Source: Chrysoporthe austroafricana (taxonomy: Eukaryota > Ascomycota > Sordariomycetes > Diaporthales > Cryphonectriaceae). Taken from it: a stretch of 64,000 nucleotides of DNA. Numbering within the stretch: the stretch's first letter is position 1; each line of letters starts with the position of its first letter. Below are positions 9,535 through 19,840 of this stretch, in pieces. Made by a program: the position numbers and the translations under genes. Under the pieces are notes generated by a model. The model was not told the origin of the DNA, ran no database searches, and worked only from the letters and a program-made list of their open reading frames with translations. The stretch is taken from NCBI GenBank assembly GCA_001051155.2, contig JYIP02000005.1, positions 4,960,001 through 5,024,000 on the forward strand, written 5' to 3'.

Positions 9535-11342
9535 ATGGAAGACTCTGAATCGGGGCAGTCGGCGGAGCCTGTAGGCGCTGGTCAAGATGAGCAGTTCACG
9601 TTTGTGCTTCAGCAGAGCCAGGGGCGCGTGCGCAGCCAGGCTATGCGAGGATATTGGAGAAGGCGACATCAGCAGGTCCAAGAGAAGAAGGCAGTCCCGC
9701 AGGCCCCCCGACCACTGCTACCAAGTATTGGTACAAGGCACATCAGCACTACCCAGCCTCCAGCTTCGGCTGCATCGGATGAAGAGCCTCATGCTCTGCC
9801 GTCACACATCTCAGCTGCCCGACGGCCTTTGGGGCTTCCAGGCTATAGCCCAGGGCATATAGGGCAAGATAGCGCGCTCGCCGTGATGGGCCACGGTGCA
9901 ATAGGACTCGAAGCAGAACCACAGCCATCGGGAATTCCCGCTCAGGCCCTGACTGGCATGAACTATGCCCTTGCCTGTAGCCGCTTAGATCCTTTCGACA
10001 TGTTTCCTGTCACACTCACGGCGCAGCACCACAAGCTGCTACACCACTGTAAGTCATGTTACTCTGTGACTTGAAGCACCGCGCCCGCCTATTGACTCCC
10101 CGCTGTATAGGGCTGAGTACCCACGCAACCATGATGTTTGATCAGATGACTATCGGAACTTTCAACCCTATGCGCGATGTCTGGTTCCCCCTAGACCTCT
10201 CCAATGTTGCTTCGTTTAACATCATCATGGCGCACTCGGCTGCCCATTTAGCCCGCATGCAGGGTGCGAGGGGGCTCTCGGTTGAGGCGCTACAGTTCAA
10301 GGCCGAAGCTGTTCGTATTGTCACCATGTGGATGAATGATCCGTCGCGCGCCTTGAGCGATGATGCTTTTGCGGCGGTCCTTCGACTTCTCACCTACGAG
10401 GTAGGTATCTGGCCAATTCATCTCCCCGCGTTCTTAGCCCCCAATTCCTAACGAGTTGCTTTGTAGAGATATTGGGGGGGCGAAAGGGAATGGCGAGTGC
10501 ACCGGGATGGCCTGCAACTCATGATTGAGGCGCGAGGTGGTATTGCATCACTCCAGAACAACTGGCGACTCGAGCTCGTAGCTTTCCTGTAAGTTCGCTT
10601 GGTTCCTTTTGCTTCCGCCTGGTTTTTTATATTTATTTGTCAATGCTGCACCTGCTGACAGGAAACTTGACTCCGCAGCGTATCACTTATGGAGAAGCCG
10701 TCATGGTTTGACAGCTCTAACCAGATATGGGAGCTAGTCACTTCCAACGTGCTCAACATACAGCAAGCGAGGGGACTTTGGCTCATATCCTTTGTTCAGG
10801 ATATGAGGACGCTGATGACCAATTCCTCTGAGCTCCGGCTGCACAGACTTGCTACGTATACTGCAGTCCAGGATGCTCTAAGGCTTCTACAGGGGGATTT
10901 CAAATGCAGCACTCCCTCTTCGTCTGGGAACGAGCTTTGCCAGGCTCACGAGCTAGCGAGGCTCTCTTGTTTGTTCTTCATCAGCGTGCTTCTTCAAAGG
11001 TCTCTGTCTCGACATAATGTCTCAACAGCACCGGCTCTTTCCGACCTGCCCGGTCTTAACATCTTCCTACAAGACAGGCGCCACGAATGGGAAAATTCCG
11101 TAGAAAGCTTGCACGTACTTATCTTCAACAACTTGTCTGGTGTTCCGGAGGGCGCCCGGACCACCAATTATGTCTCCCACATGGCTAATGTGCTCGGGTT
11201 ACTCAGCGGCGAGGCCCGCCGCGGGGTGGAGCGGTGTTTGGTTCATATACTCTGCTCGATGACGGATAGCAACCAGAACTTGCTGCCATTGGATTATGGG
11301 CTGACTCCTGACTCTCTTTTGTCATCTTTACATGGCTTATAA
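9535..11342 (+). CDS. Fungal-specific transcription-factor-domain protein (Fungal_trans_2 / DUF3468 type), no zinc cluster
   Basis: Four exons: 9535-10048, 10111-10400, 10467-10588, 10679-11342. The introns are 62, 66 and 90 nt, all GT-AG, with donors GTAAGT, GTAGGT, GTAAGT; the second has a clean TCCTAACG branch site. The joined frame is 529 residues. The N-terminus has FTFVLQQSQGRVRSQAMRGY followed by a basic run (WRRRHQQVQEKK). The middle and C-terminal regions carry the family's typical strings: TYERYWGGEREWRVHRDGL across intron 2, RGGIASLQNNWRLELVAFL, and MEKPSWFDSSNQIWEL. I see no CX2CX6C zinc cluster, so this is the subset of the family without the classical DNA-binding domain. The role is probably regulatory, with unknown targets. 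Divergent from the catalase. The ATG at 9388 is possible but less likely. Confidence 0.82.
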
Positions 11343-12832
11343 CCGAAATGGTCAAAAGTTTCTAAAGTACAAAAAGTTTAGTCTTTCAGCCAAAAAAAGA
11401 AAATTAAAAAATAAATGAAAAAATAAAGTAAATAAAATAAAAGTAGTTAAATTCAACGTAATTTAATTATTTTCAATCGGAACATCGACTTAGCACCACG
11501 CTGAGGGCAAGTATTTGATGTCAGTATGTAGGTATCTAATCATTGATCTGCCTGTGGCGGCCTGTCCGCCTGGAACCAGCCCATATTGAATGAAAGGCTT
11601 GGTTCCTAAGCACCTGAGCCGCATTCGGTCGAGAGTATCCCACCGCGTCATTCACCTCTTTCGGAAAAGAGGCAAAATGCTGTGATCCAAACCGAGATGA
11701 GTGTGCTACCGCTTCTACGATATCCATAGTCGGCAACTCGTGACTAAAAGTCAACTGCAGCGGCTATTGCTGGCCCAGCTGGACCGAAGCAACTAATGAT
11801 GGATCATGTATGTGAGCAATTTTCGCCTCTCAATGAGGTACAAATGGTTTGGGCCGAACGAGTCAAGTTTGATAGGCGAGCTAAAATAGATTCCTAGTCG
11901 GACATGACACCGAGAAGAGTAACAGAGGGACTTCCACACCCAAGTTCCATACTGATAAAACTCAAGATACTAGAATATGTTACAACTAGTCGGAAAGAAT
12001 TCCAACGAGCACGAAGCTCAAAAGCATTTCATTGCGATTTCGTACCGTTGGCCACCTCGAAATAATATCCCGGATATCTCACATTACATCCTAACATCAT
12101 GCCCAAGTAATCCAAACAAAAAAACCTCGAGGAAGACTTGAGCACCGGCAGACATTCTCAACGGTATCTATATAAAAAAGAAAAGAAAAAAAAAAGTGGA
12201 TTGACCAGGAATGTATATACCAGGACGATGAAGTGAACAAGGCGCTAGGTGTCCAAGTATGCACTTGGTCTATTGCTAGTCCGGCATCACTCTCGTGCTG
12301 CTAACCGCCATTTCGAGACGATGTTTGACATCCACGCACTCCCTTATCTCACCAAAACCGCAGATAAAGGTCAGTTTCCCTTACATGGACTCATAAAAGA
12401 GGACGATGGTGAACGCGAGTCTATATAGCACATAAATTGGGTCTTTCGAATAGACGTCAGATACGGTATCTTATCAGATGGTGCAAGGGCCTGGATGCAT
12501 CTAAGAAGGAGTGAGAAAAGTTCAAAGGACAACCGAACTATGGTGTACGAATGTGTCAGTCCCTGCCTTGTGAATGGGAGGTTTCTAGTGGGGAGTGAGA
12601 TATTGCTTTCATGATGCCTCCATCCCCACTCCTGGTATAAAATATATTGGCTACTATAACACATCTGGGATCCGGGGAATTGGGCACACCTTTAAGCTTT
12701 CAGAGTCATCTTTAGGTGATATCGACCAGAGAAGGTACATATCCCTAGAAACAGAGTTGCAACTAACTATTTTCTTTTCTTTTTTAAGTTAGCGTATCAT
12801 CCCCGCATCCTAAAACTCAGACAAATACAAGA
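11343..12832. other. Intergenic, no supported gene
   Basis: It begins with an AT-rich A-tract stretch (11385-11480) just after the regulator's stop, which probably includes its 3' processing signals. The remainder is of mixed composition with only short unsupported frames. A purine run (AAAAGAAAAGAAAAA) lies near 12175-12195. Confidence 0.5.
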
Positions 12833-14250
12833 ATGCCCCTCTTGACCGCCTTTCAAATCCTTTTTGAGAAAGGCTACTTCATAACGTCTGATAAGTTGGC
12901 CATTGTAGCGAATCTTGCCGATTACCCGCACCGCCTCGACATCGTGAAGGCTACGAAACGCCAATTCAGCTTCTCAGCATGCGCCATAGCTCTCGCCCTT
13001 ACCATGATGACCTTGGTCCGTTGTTTCCTGGGGAGCCCGAAGTCATAACCTCATCAAAATCCACTTTCACAGAAAGAGCCATTCGGCCTATGGATTCATG
13101 GCTCCCCGGCCGTCATGAGAGCTTCAACTTCATGGCTGTAACGCCTAGGCGGTTATTCTAGCCTCCACCACCCTGAGGACATCAAGCTCAGGTTTTGAAT
13201 GGAAAGCCTGCTGTAAGGGGGCTGCTTTGGCAAGTTCAGCCGTACAATTTAATTTCAGTCTCATTACAGCGGGATATGTAAGCATTGTCCAACAAGGGGG
13301 ACAAATTGACGCCCCTTGTCCGAACATTTCTTGCTCATGACTGCAAAGAAGGTGCCACCACGACTGGCAGCACACTGCAGGCACTTGTGGCGCTATCGAT
13401 GCAGCGCCAACTCACTTCACTCGAGGAGCTCTTTTCTGTTGTGGACAAGCTACAATATTGGCATTCAAATCAACGTTATGGAAGATATTGGTGGCCAAGC
13501 ATCTTTAGGGAATGCAACTTTTCCAACAGTGCGAAGGCTCCGATTAAAATATCATTCAGGGGCCGAACCCATTCCACTTCTGGGGTGGTGAGGAGAATCA
13601 AAGGATGCAGATGTTGCAGAAAGTGCCGATGCAACCGACGAGTGCAACCATTCCATCTGCGAGATATTTGAAGATGTGGCGCAAGGGAGACCCTTCATGA
13701 TTGGAAGGTGGCGTATTGATCAACCGATGGGAGACAAGGATCAGACAGAACTTGCTCAAGAGGTGGCTTGCATCTCTTGCGACAAAGACACTACCAACAG
13801 GGACCTCGGAAGAACTATTTTCACGCAGATAGCGTCTCTTGGCTACAATTTTTGAAAGAACGACTGGCTGCATGGAGAGCAGGATCATATACACTGGCAA
13901 GTCGAGGAGTGTGGAGCTGCAGCGAAAGTACCGGATAAAATCACATCAAGGCTACGGGGTCGGCTCTTTGTTGGACATCCGCTTTACAATCTGGGCGATT
14001 TTTCCAAGACCAGAATCTTCATTATTAGAGGCACTACGGCGATTACGCCGAGCCCAAGATTATCAGGTGCCGGATGCTTCAATAGGAATGGGCACATTGC
14101 AATGGGTTCGAGGAAGTCGCAACCCCAAATCAACGACATCATCTATCCTACCAAGACAGTTGTGTATTGGGAAGTCAACCACATAGTCACAATATCCAGG
14201 CTCATGTTATCAGTGGTTTCAGTAGGTCTAGAGGCCACAATACTAGCCGC
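12833..14250 (+). pseudogene. Broken frames resembling a heterokaryon-incompatibility (HET-domain) gene
   Basis: The frame at 12833 contains TSDKLAIVANLADYPHRLD, close to the SDKLALIANLC-Y-RLD type of string I associate with the C-terminal region of fungal HET-domain proteins, followed by FSACAIALAL. Further plus-strand pieces in shifted frames read EIFEDVAQGRPFMIGRWRI (from about 13664) and a stop-free stretch from about 13888 to 14260 (RLRGRLFVGHPLYNLGDFSK). Frames change repeatedly and no single splicing solution was found, so it is most likely a decayed gene. Base composition is still normal, so this is decay by frameshift rather than heavy RIP. The family call rests mainly on the first string. 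Confidence 0.35.
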
Positions 14251-14717
14251 CTGTTGTTGGTAATGATTGCCTAGAGCGGGAGTATTATGACCCACAAGAA
14301 CATGCAGGTCACAGAAGAGGCTACAAACAAACATGTCAGATGCCCAGTCTGACACAATGTGCCAACTTGCTAAAGGCATTCCAGGAAACGGTGTCTGAGA
14401 CATCCGGAGAACAAGGGAAAAGCCTACCATCGAAAATGGCGTGCAGGAACCACTCCTGAGATCAGAACACAGAAGGAGCATCAATGATTAAACCAGTATA
14501 AGGAGCATCACAAACCATTAACATCGATCCTCATATATGTGTTAGTGTCTTATCCAACATGTATATGCTCAACCCCCCGTCAAGATCCTTGCTCAATGAT
14601 CAGTGCAAGTATTGATCTGCACATGCCGGTAGGAGCACATGCCTGGCTTTGCATAGTCGCTTAGTATCGAGATCATGTATTGATCTCAACAGTGCTAAGC
14701 GTGTTGTGAGCCTCTAT
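14251..14717. other. Non-coding gap next to the AT-rich boundary
   Basis: There is no supported gene. The 113-codon minus frame (14143-14484) has no recognisable features. Normal composition ends here. Confidence 0.45.
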
Positions 14718-14780
14718 AAGTCGCCACACCCCCTCACGGGCCACCCCCCCTGACGGGCCACCCCAAACCACCCCCCCCAG
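14718..14780. repeat. Probable terminal region of a pogo-like transposon: C-rich subterminal direct repeats
   Basis: Two copies of a 14-bp unit (T[C/G]ACGGGCCACCCC) lie at 14734-14747 and 14751-14764, followed by AAACC and a run of C. A TA dinucleotide precedes the tract at 14716-14717, as expected for a Tc1/mariner-pogo target. The minus-strand transposase relic ends just beyond it (14820). No matching opposite terminus was found because the far side is lost or beyond the inserted elements, so the exact end is inferred. Confidence 0.4.
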
Positions 14781-14819
14781 ATTTAACACACATATTTCAA
14801 TCTTTTGATTTTCAACCAT

Positions 14820-15511
14820 CTAAGCAACTATAATACAGTCCTCTTCAACCAAAAGTATTTCGATATCGCTCTTTTTGCCTGCAGCATCCCCATTGCGATT
14901 AACCTCCATTTGAGCCTTCTTGATAGCCTCGATCGTAACGAACTTCGAATTCGGACTAGTATTTACCTTCTTCCTCTTAGACGGCTCCCTGGCCGCCTCT
15001 TGAGCTTCTAAGATCTGAATCTTTCGCTAGTCCCTTGCCTGAACTAAGTTTCTCTCCTCCTATCCCTTGACCATCTTTCTGAAGAGCAATCGGCTTACTG
15101 GCATAAGTTCTATCAGCCTCTGAATCTCGCGAACCTGAGCCCTCAATTCCGTAATCTTCCTAGGGGTCGAATATTTATCCGGCTGGCTCGAAATTGCTAA
15201 AGGATCCTTTCTTAAGGCTAGCGAATATGCCCAGGCTAATATTAACTAGCTGGGAAGTTGCTTGCTAGCGCTTAAGATAACGAGAGGGTTCATTATCGGT
15301 TTTGCTATAGAGACTGGCTATAGATTAGTTGCTTTTTACCCTGATCGAATATTTTGCCTTGATAAGCTTTCGGTACGGGCCTAGCGATAGTTCTCGAAGA
15401 ATATTCATTTGCCGGCCACGCTACTATCGGTCCAATCTAGCAAGCCGACCTTCTTTCTATATGCATTCTTTAAGGACGAGAAGATTCCTAGATTAAGAGG
15501 CTGAAGAACGT
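14820..15511 (-). pseudogene. pogo/Fot1-like DDE transposase, C-terminal relic
   Basis: Read on the minus strand from 15511: VLQPLNLGIFSSLKNAYRKK, then GLLDWTDSSVAGK, then a stop where a codon such as TGG/CAG would be expected, and PVSIAKPIMNPL. This is the typical C-terminal part of fungal pogo-family transposases. It is followed by the charged tail with TPRKITELRAQVREIQRLIE and a basic EPSKRKK stretch, ending at 14820. In-frame TAG/TAA stops fit RIP. The gene is cut at 15511-15516 by the LTR of element B, and the catalytic N-terminal part was not found. Confidence 0.7.
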
Positions 15512-15516
15512 ATAAA

Positions 15517-15920
15517 TGTTATAAACGCTGCAGCAATCCTGAAATTTACTGTAAAGTTAAAGGGTTTATGCTAATAAAAGCGGTGCCAAGTATAAGCCTT
15601 GAATACCGAAATACATTCAACTAAGTATTGCAATATTCATAAGCCTAGAGCGGCTATTACTTGAATGATTTGTAAGGTCCAAATGGTATTTGGATTTACG
15701 ACTGAAAAGCTATAGTAAACTATCTGGTAGATATCCTAGCCTTATATATCCGGCTTTTCAATTAGGATAGCTTGAATAGCTTAGCTATCCTTACCCTAAC
15801 TCTTATTTATATAAGCATTTGGTCGGTTTTGCAGTCAATCCCGGGAATATAGTAATAAGCGGGTAGTTCTTTCGGGCAGCTTTGGGCTTATAATCTGGCT
15901 TTGCATATTGGTTTATAATA
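15517..15920 (-). repeat. 3' LTR of gypsy element B (minus orientation)
   Basis: The left end TGTTATAAAC and right end TTTATAATA are RIP variants of the TGTTATGAAC...GTTCATAACA termini of element 1, and the interior matches element 1's LTR end in inverse orientation (…GCTGCAGC at the left). Immediately right, on the minus strand, is a polypurine tract (GATAGGAAAAGGATAA), as expected 5' of a 3' LTR. Left-side target candidate ATAAA (15512-15516). No right-hand partner is seen because the element is truncated. Confidence 0.75.
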
Positions 15921-16109
15921 TTATCCTTTTCCTATCGCTTGTTATCCCTAACAATTTCTTATAAGTATTTCTTGCTATTCCTGTCTGTTATTTACGCTTT
16001 CCTAATCAGAATATCTGGCAGAGTTAAGAAGCCAAAGTTTTCTGTTCGTTTTGATAAAGATAAATAACGTGCCGCCTTACTGTTTTGCATTACCTCGAAT
16101 ACTATAGAA

Positions 16110-16547
16110 ATGCGTCCTTGTTCCTATTGCGATAGTTTGGGCTTTGAGTTTTGCGCAGTTTCTTTAACGGATTCCTCTTGCTATTTCCGGTACATTCAAT
16201 ACGGTTAATCAAAATGCGATATCCTAGAGCCTACTAATGCGACTGAGCTCTTGCGCATTTCGGCTTAGCACTAAAAACTGGAAGACGAAATTAAAGAGCT
16301 TGAGGATCGGCTAGCGCGCTTTCGCAAGCAAAAACGGCTATAGCGAGAACGGATAGCGCGTACGTTCTGTCGCGGCTTATTAAACCTGGAAGACCTAGAA
16401 CGTATAGAAGCCGAAAAGGCCGAGGAGGAGCGCTATAAAGCTATAGCTAAGCGCCGTGCTATAGAACCTTTAATTCCTAAAAGTCTTTTTCCTGAAATTT
16501 TTGATTTAGACGCTATCTTATAGCAATTTGGTTTCGAAATTAATTAG
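16110..16547 (+). pseudogene. Antisense accessory ORF of element B (145 codons, Cys-rich plus charged helix)
   Basis: Opposite in strand to the element's gag-pol. It starts MRPCSYCDSLGFEFC and continues through CYFRYIQYG to a long charged helix (LEDEIKELEDRLARFRKQKR, then EAEKAEEERYKAIAKR). It is interrupted only by TAG/TAA codons explainable by RIP, with no indels over 145 codons. Two related copies lie in elements 2 and 1 at the same place between pol and the 3' LTR. The Cys pairs could bind zinc; the helix could be a coiled coil. Function unknown; see findings. Confidence 0.6.
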
Positions 16548-16559
16548 TTTACTATTAAT

Positions 16560-17236
16560 TTATTTGCGGAATATAAGGCTATAACTAGTCTTTTTAATTT
16601 TAATAATTCGTTTGATTAATTAATAAGTTATTTCTTTTAATAGTTCTTAAATGCTTATTATGCGTTATTTAGATTGCTAACTGGCTTTTAGTTATTTTTA
16701 CTCGAATAGTATTCTTTCTATTTGATTAAGTATTTTCTGTATTCGGTTAATTTTCGGTATTTGAGAATTCGTTCAATTTTGTATTTTAATTTATTGGCTT
16801 TAATTTGTATCGTTTTATCCGTTCTAGCTAATTTGAATACTGGTTCGAGAAACGAGATATAAAATACTGGGTAAATTCTTATTTTATATAGTAATGCAAG
16901 TTCGAAATTGATATTTGAGATTTTCTTTAAGATTCTAAATAAGCTAAGTTTTTTATAATTTAGTGAATAAAAAGATTTTATCGTTTTGATATGCTCTTTT
17001 CGTCGAATAAAGTAGACTTTATCCTTTTCTTATAGGATTAGTCTTTCAATTTTTCTGGAATTAGCGTATTTCGTTATTCTTTCTTATATAAATTTCAGTT
17101 CTTTCTGAAATTCTTCCTGAATTTTTTTAATTTTTCTGATTCGTTTTTCTGCTATTTTAGCATTTGCTCTTAATAATTTGTTATAATAAGCTATTAAGTT
17201 ATAACTATAAAATATATAGAATAATAACTTTTTTAT
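16560..17236 (-). pseudogene. Element B: chromodomain and integrase C-terminal part of pol (RIP relic)
   Basis: On the minus strand the piece reads, from the right, KKLLFYIFYSYNLIAYYNK, AEKRIRKIKKIQEEFQKELK, then PVFYISFLEPVFKLARTDK and a chromodomain-like YKIERILKYRKL…KYLIKWKEYY. These match element 1's integrase C-terminus and chromodomain in order. The frame is cut at 17236 by the insertion of element 2 and resumes at 24727. Confidence 0.75.
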
Positions 17237-17241
17237 TATAT
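17237..17241. repeat. Target-site duplication TATAT, left copy (element 2)
   Basis: TATAT immediately precedes the 5' LTR of element 2 and recurs at 24722-24726 immediately after its 3' LTR, as expected for a gypsy integrase. Confidence 0.8.
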
Positions 17242-17760
17242 TATTATAACTTAATAAGAAAACAGAATATACAGGAAAAAATAAGAAATAGTCAGGCACC
17301 TTACTTACAGCCCCACTTAAGGAATTCCCCCACCCACTTACGTAAGCTAGGGGTAGGGTTACGAAGCAAAGAGGATCTGAGAATCTGTTCTAGATCTAAT
17401 AAACCCAGGATTTGAGGATTTGTTCCAGATCCGATAGACCCAGGATCTGAAAATCTGTTCCAGATCCAATAAACCCAGGATCTAAAGATCTATTCCAAAT
17501 CCAACAGATCGGGAACTGAAAAGCTAGATATATAAAGATAGAATATTTACCAGATAAATTACTATAGCTTTTCAGTCGTAAATCTAAATATTATTCGGAC
17601 TTTATTTATATCTTAATAATAGCTGTATTGACTTATAAATATTGTAAATATTTGTTTCGAATATATTTCCGGCATTTAGGATTATATTTAATACCGTCTT
17701 TGCTAATATAAACCTTTTAACTTTACAATTTATCCTAAAATTATTATAGCATTTATAATA
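17242..17760 (+). repeat. 5' LTR of element 2 (519 bp)
   Basis: Starts TATTATAACTTAATAAG and ends CATTTATAATA, the RIP-altered forms of TGTTATAAC…GTTATAACA-type ends. It contains a block of tandem degenerate GATCYGATAGACCCAGGATC-like repeats and a TATATAAAG promoter motif near 17529. Matched by 24203-24721, same length. Confidence 0.88.
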
Positions 17761-17829
17761 TTTTCACGATTCTTATTCAAAAACGGTTTAATATATATTT
17801 TTTAAGCAATACTAGGAAATATAATAGCG

Positions 17830-19840
17830 TTCCAAATTCCGTTTCTTTTCAGTAATTAAGCCTTTTAAGAAAAGGTTCCGACTATTCTTACTAATAAACA
17901 ATTCCAGCAGCAAAACGTAACCCTGTACTAATAATTTGAGGAAATTAAGAACGAAATTATCCGCTTTAATGCCTTTTAGCAAGCTAAGGCTTTCAAGCTT
18001 GATAAGCCTAGGCTTTACAAAAGCATTCGGAAAGATCTTTAAGCTTTCTTAATGCAGCTCAAAGCCTATTTCAAGCATTATAGGATTTAGTTCAGAACTA
18101 TTTATAACAAAATCGATTTCGCAAAAAGTCGTTTCGAAAGAACAGCTTTTCAGTAATAAAAGCTAACTTTCCGCAACTATTTAAATAATAGCAAAGAATT
18201 CCGCTTAAAGGATACCAAATATATCTTCTAATGCTATGCCAATTTCGAATTAGCTCTTACGAAAATTTTCGGAAATTTAAACGAATAGCATATTGCAATA
18301 CGGCAGCTTAAAGCCTTATAACAAACCGGCTCGGTTACGGATTATACGATTAAATTCTAGCAAATTATCGCTTATTTGAATTACGAAAATAAGCTCTTTA
18401 TAAACGCTTATTATACAAGATTCAAAGAAGAAATTAAAGACAAACTTTATAAGGAAAACCGACCCGAAAAATTCAGTAAATTCATTAATAAAGCAATCCG
18501 TATCAATAATCGACTTTATAAGCAGCGTTAGTAATAACAGAAAAACTATAATAACGCCCCGAAATATTAACTTAATTTAAGAAAATGCAAATTCTAACAG
18601 AAAACCCGGAATAGCATAGCCTATTCGGGCATAATATATATTAAACTTATAAAACTAAATATTTTTATACGGAAATAGCGCAAAAGAATTATTTGTTATA
18701 ATTGCAGTAAAAAGGGCTATATTGCATATAATTGCTATTAGGAAAAGAAAAAGCAAAACTGGAAACCAGTTTTAAAAAAATAAGTTAATATCGTTTAGCA
18801 ATAAGAACCTAATTAGCTAAATAATAATATTTTACCGGAATAAATAGCGGACCCTAACTATAGCAATATAAACTGGATAGCTTGCTATTAAGATTATTAC
18901 TTATTATACTTTTCGGCAAAAGAAGATTTAAAATAATTTTTATGCAAACTTAAAGAATAAAAGCAATTCGCTATAAGAAGAAAAGGCTTTATTTATAATG
19001 CGGCTATAAATAATAGCAATTCCGACTATTCAAATAACCCTTTTAATATTAAAAAAGAAAACTTAAGAAGGTTTCTTCTAGATTACTATTTCGAGCGATA
19101 ATAAAATGCAATAATAGAAAAAAAATTCGGCATTTAAGAAAGGAGAATATTTATACTTAATGCTATATTTAAAGAAATAGCTTTGCAAGACAGATAGCCG
19201 GATAACTTACCGATTCTTATGCAAGAAAAGAAACCCGATACAGAAATAAAAAAAACGTTTTCCTAATACGAAAAATAAGAACGATTAGAATAAAATAGCT
19301 AAATAATTAAGCATACGAAAATTGAATACCTTATTTATAAGCTTATATTATAAGAATTCTTCCAAAATATCCCGTTTTAGAATAGCAAATATAGATTTTA
19401 AAAAGATAAAAGGATTAATTACTTATACCTTTATTATTACGAATTTGCTTAAATATGCTATATTTATTATAATTGCTAGATATATTTTAACGAAAAAGTT
19501 AAATATAATTGGTTTCCAATTAAAGAATAAGACTAATTAATTCAACCTATTATAGAATCCCGAAAAAAGTACAGAAAAGTCTTGTATATCGAAAATAATA
19601 ATACTTATATTAGATTTCCTAATAATTATCCGTAAAAATGCGTTTAAGGAAAAACGATATAGGAATAATATTATATTATAGCATATTCTATTTATATGCA
19701 AAACAAAGCTAAAGAATAATATCGATTATAGAAAGCCGAAAAAGCAAAGCAATACGGCTAAAGCTAAATACGAAAACTGGCAAAGCAAGCAGCAAGAAAA
19801 GCCCAGAATACTCTAAAAAAGAAAGATTGCTTATAACGGG
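17830..19840 (+). pseudogene. Element 2 gag relic
   Basis: Parallel to element 1's Gag: FKLDKPRLYKSIRKDL, YFKHYRI-type strings and, near 18692, a degraded CCHC knuckle CYNCSKKGYIAYNC where the His is Tyr (CAT to TAT). Many TAG/TAA stops. It ends in the same place relative to the frameshift site as element 1 (CTCTAAAAAAG near 19811). Confidence 0.7.

Noticed and set aside
14805..15011. 68-codon plus-strand frame
   Set aside because: Antisense shadow of the pogo-like transposase tail.
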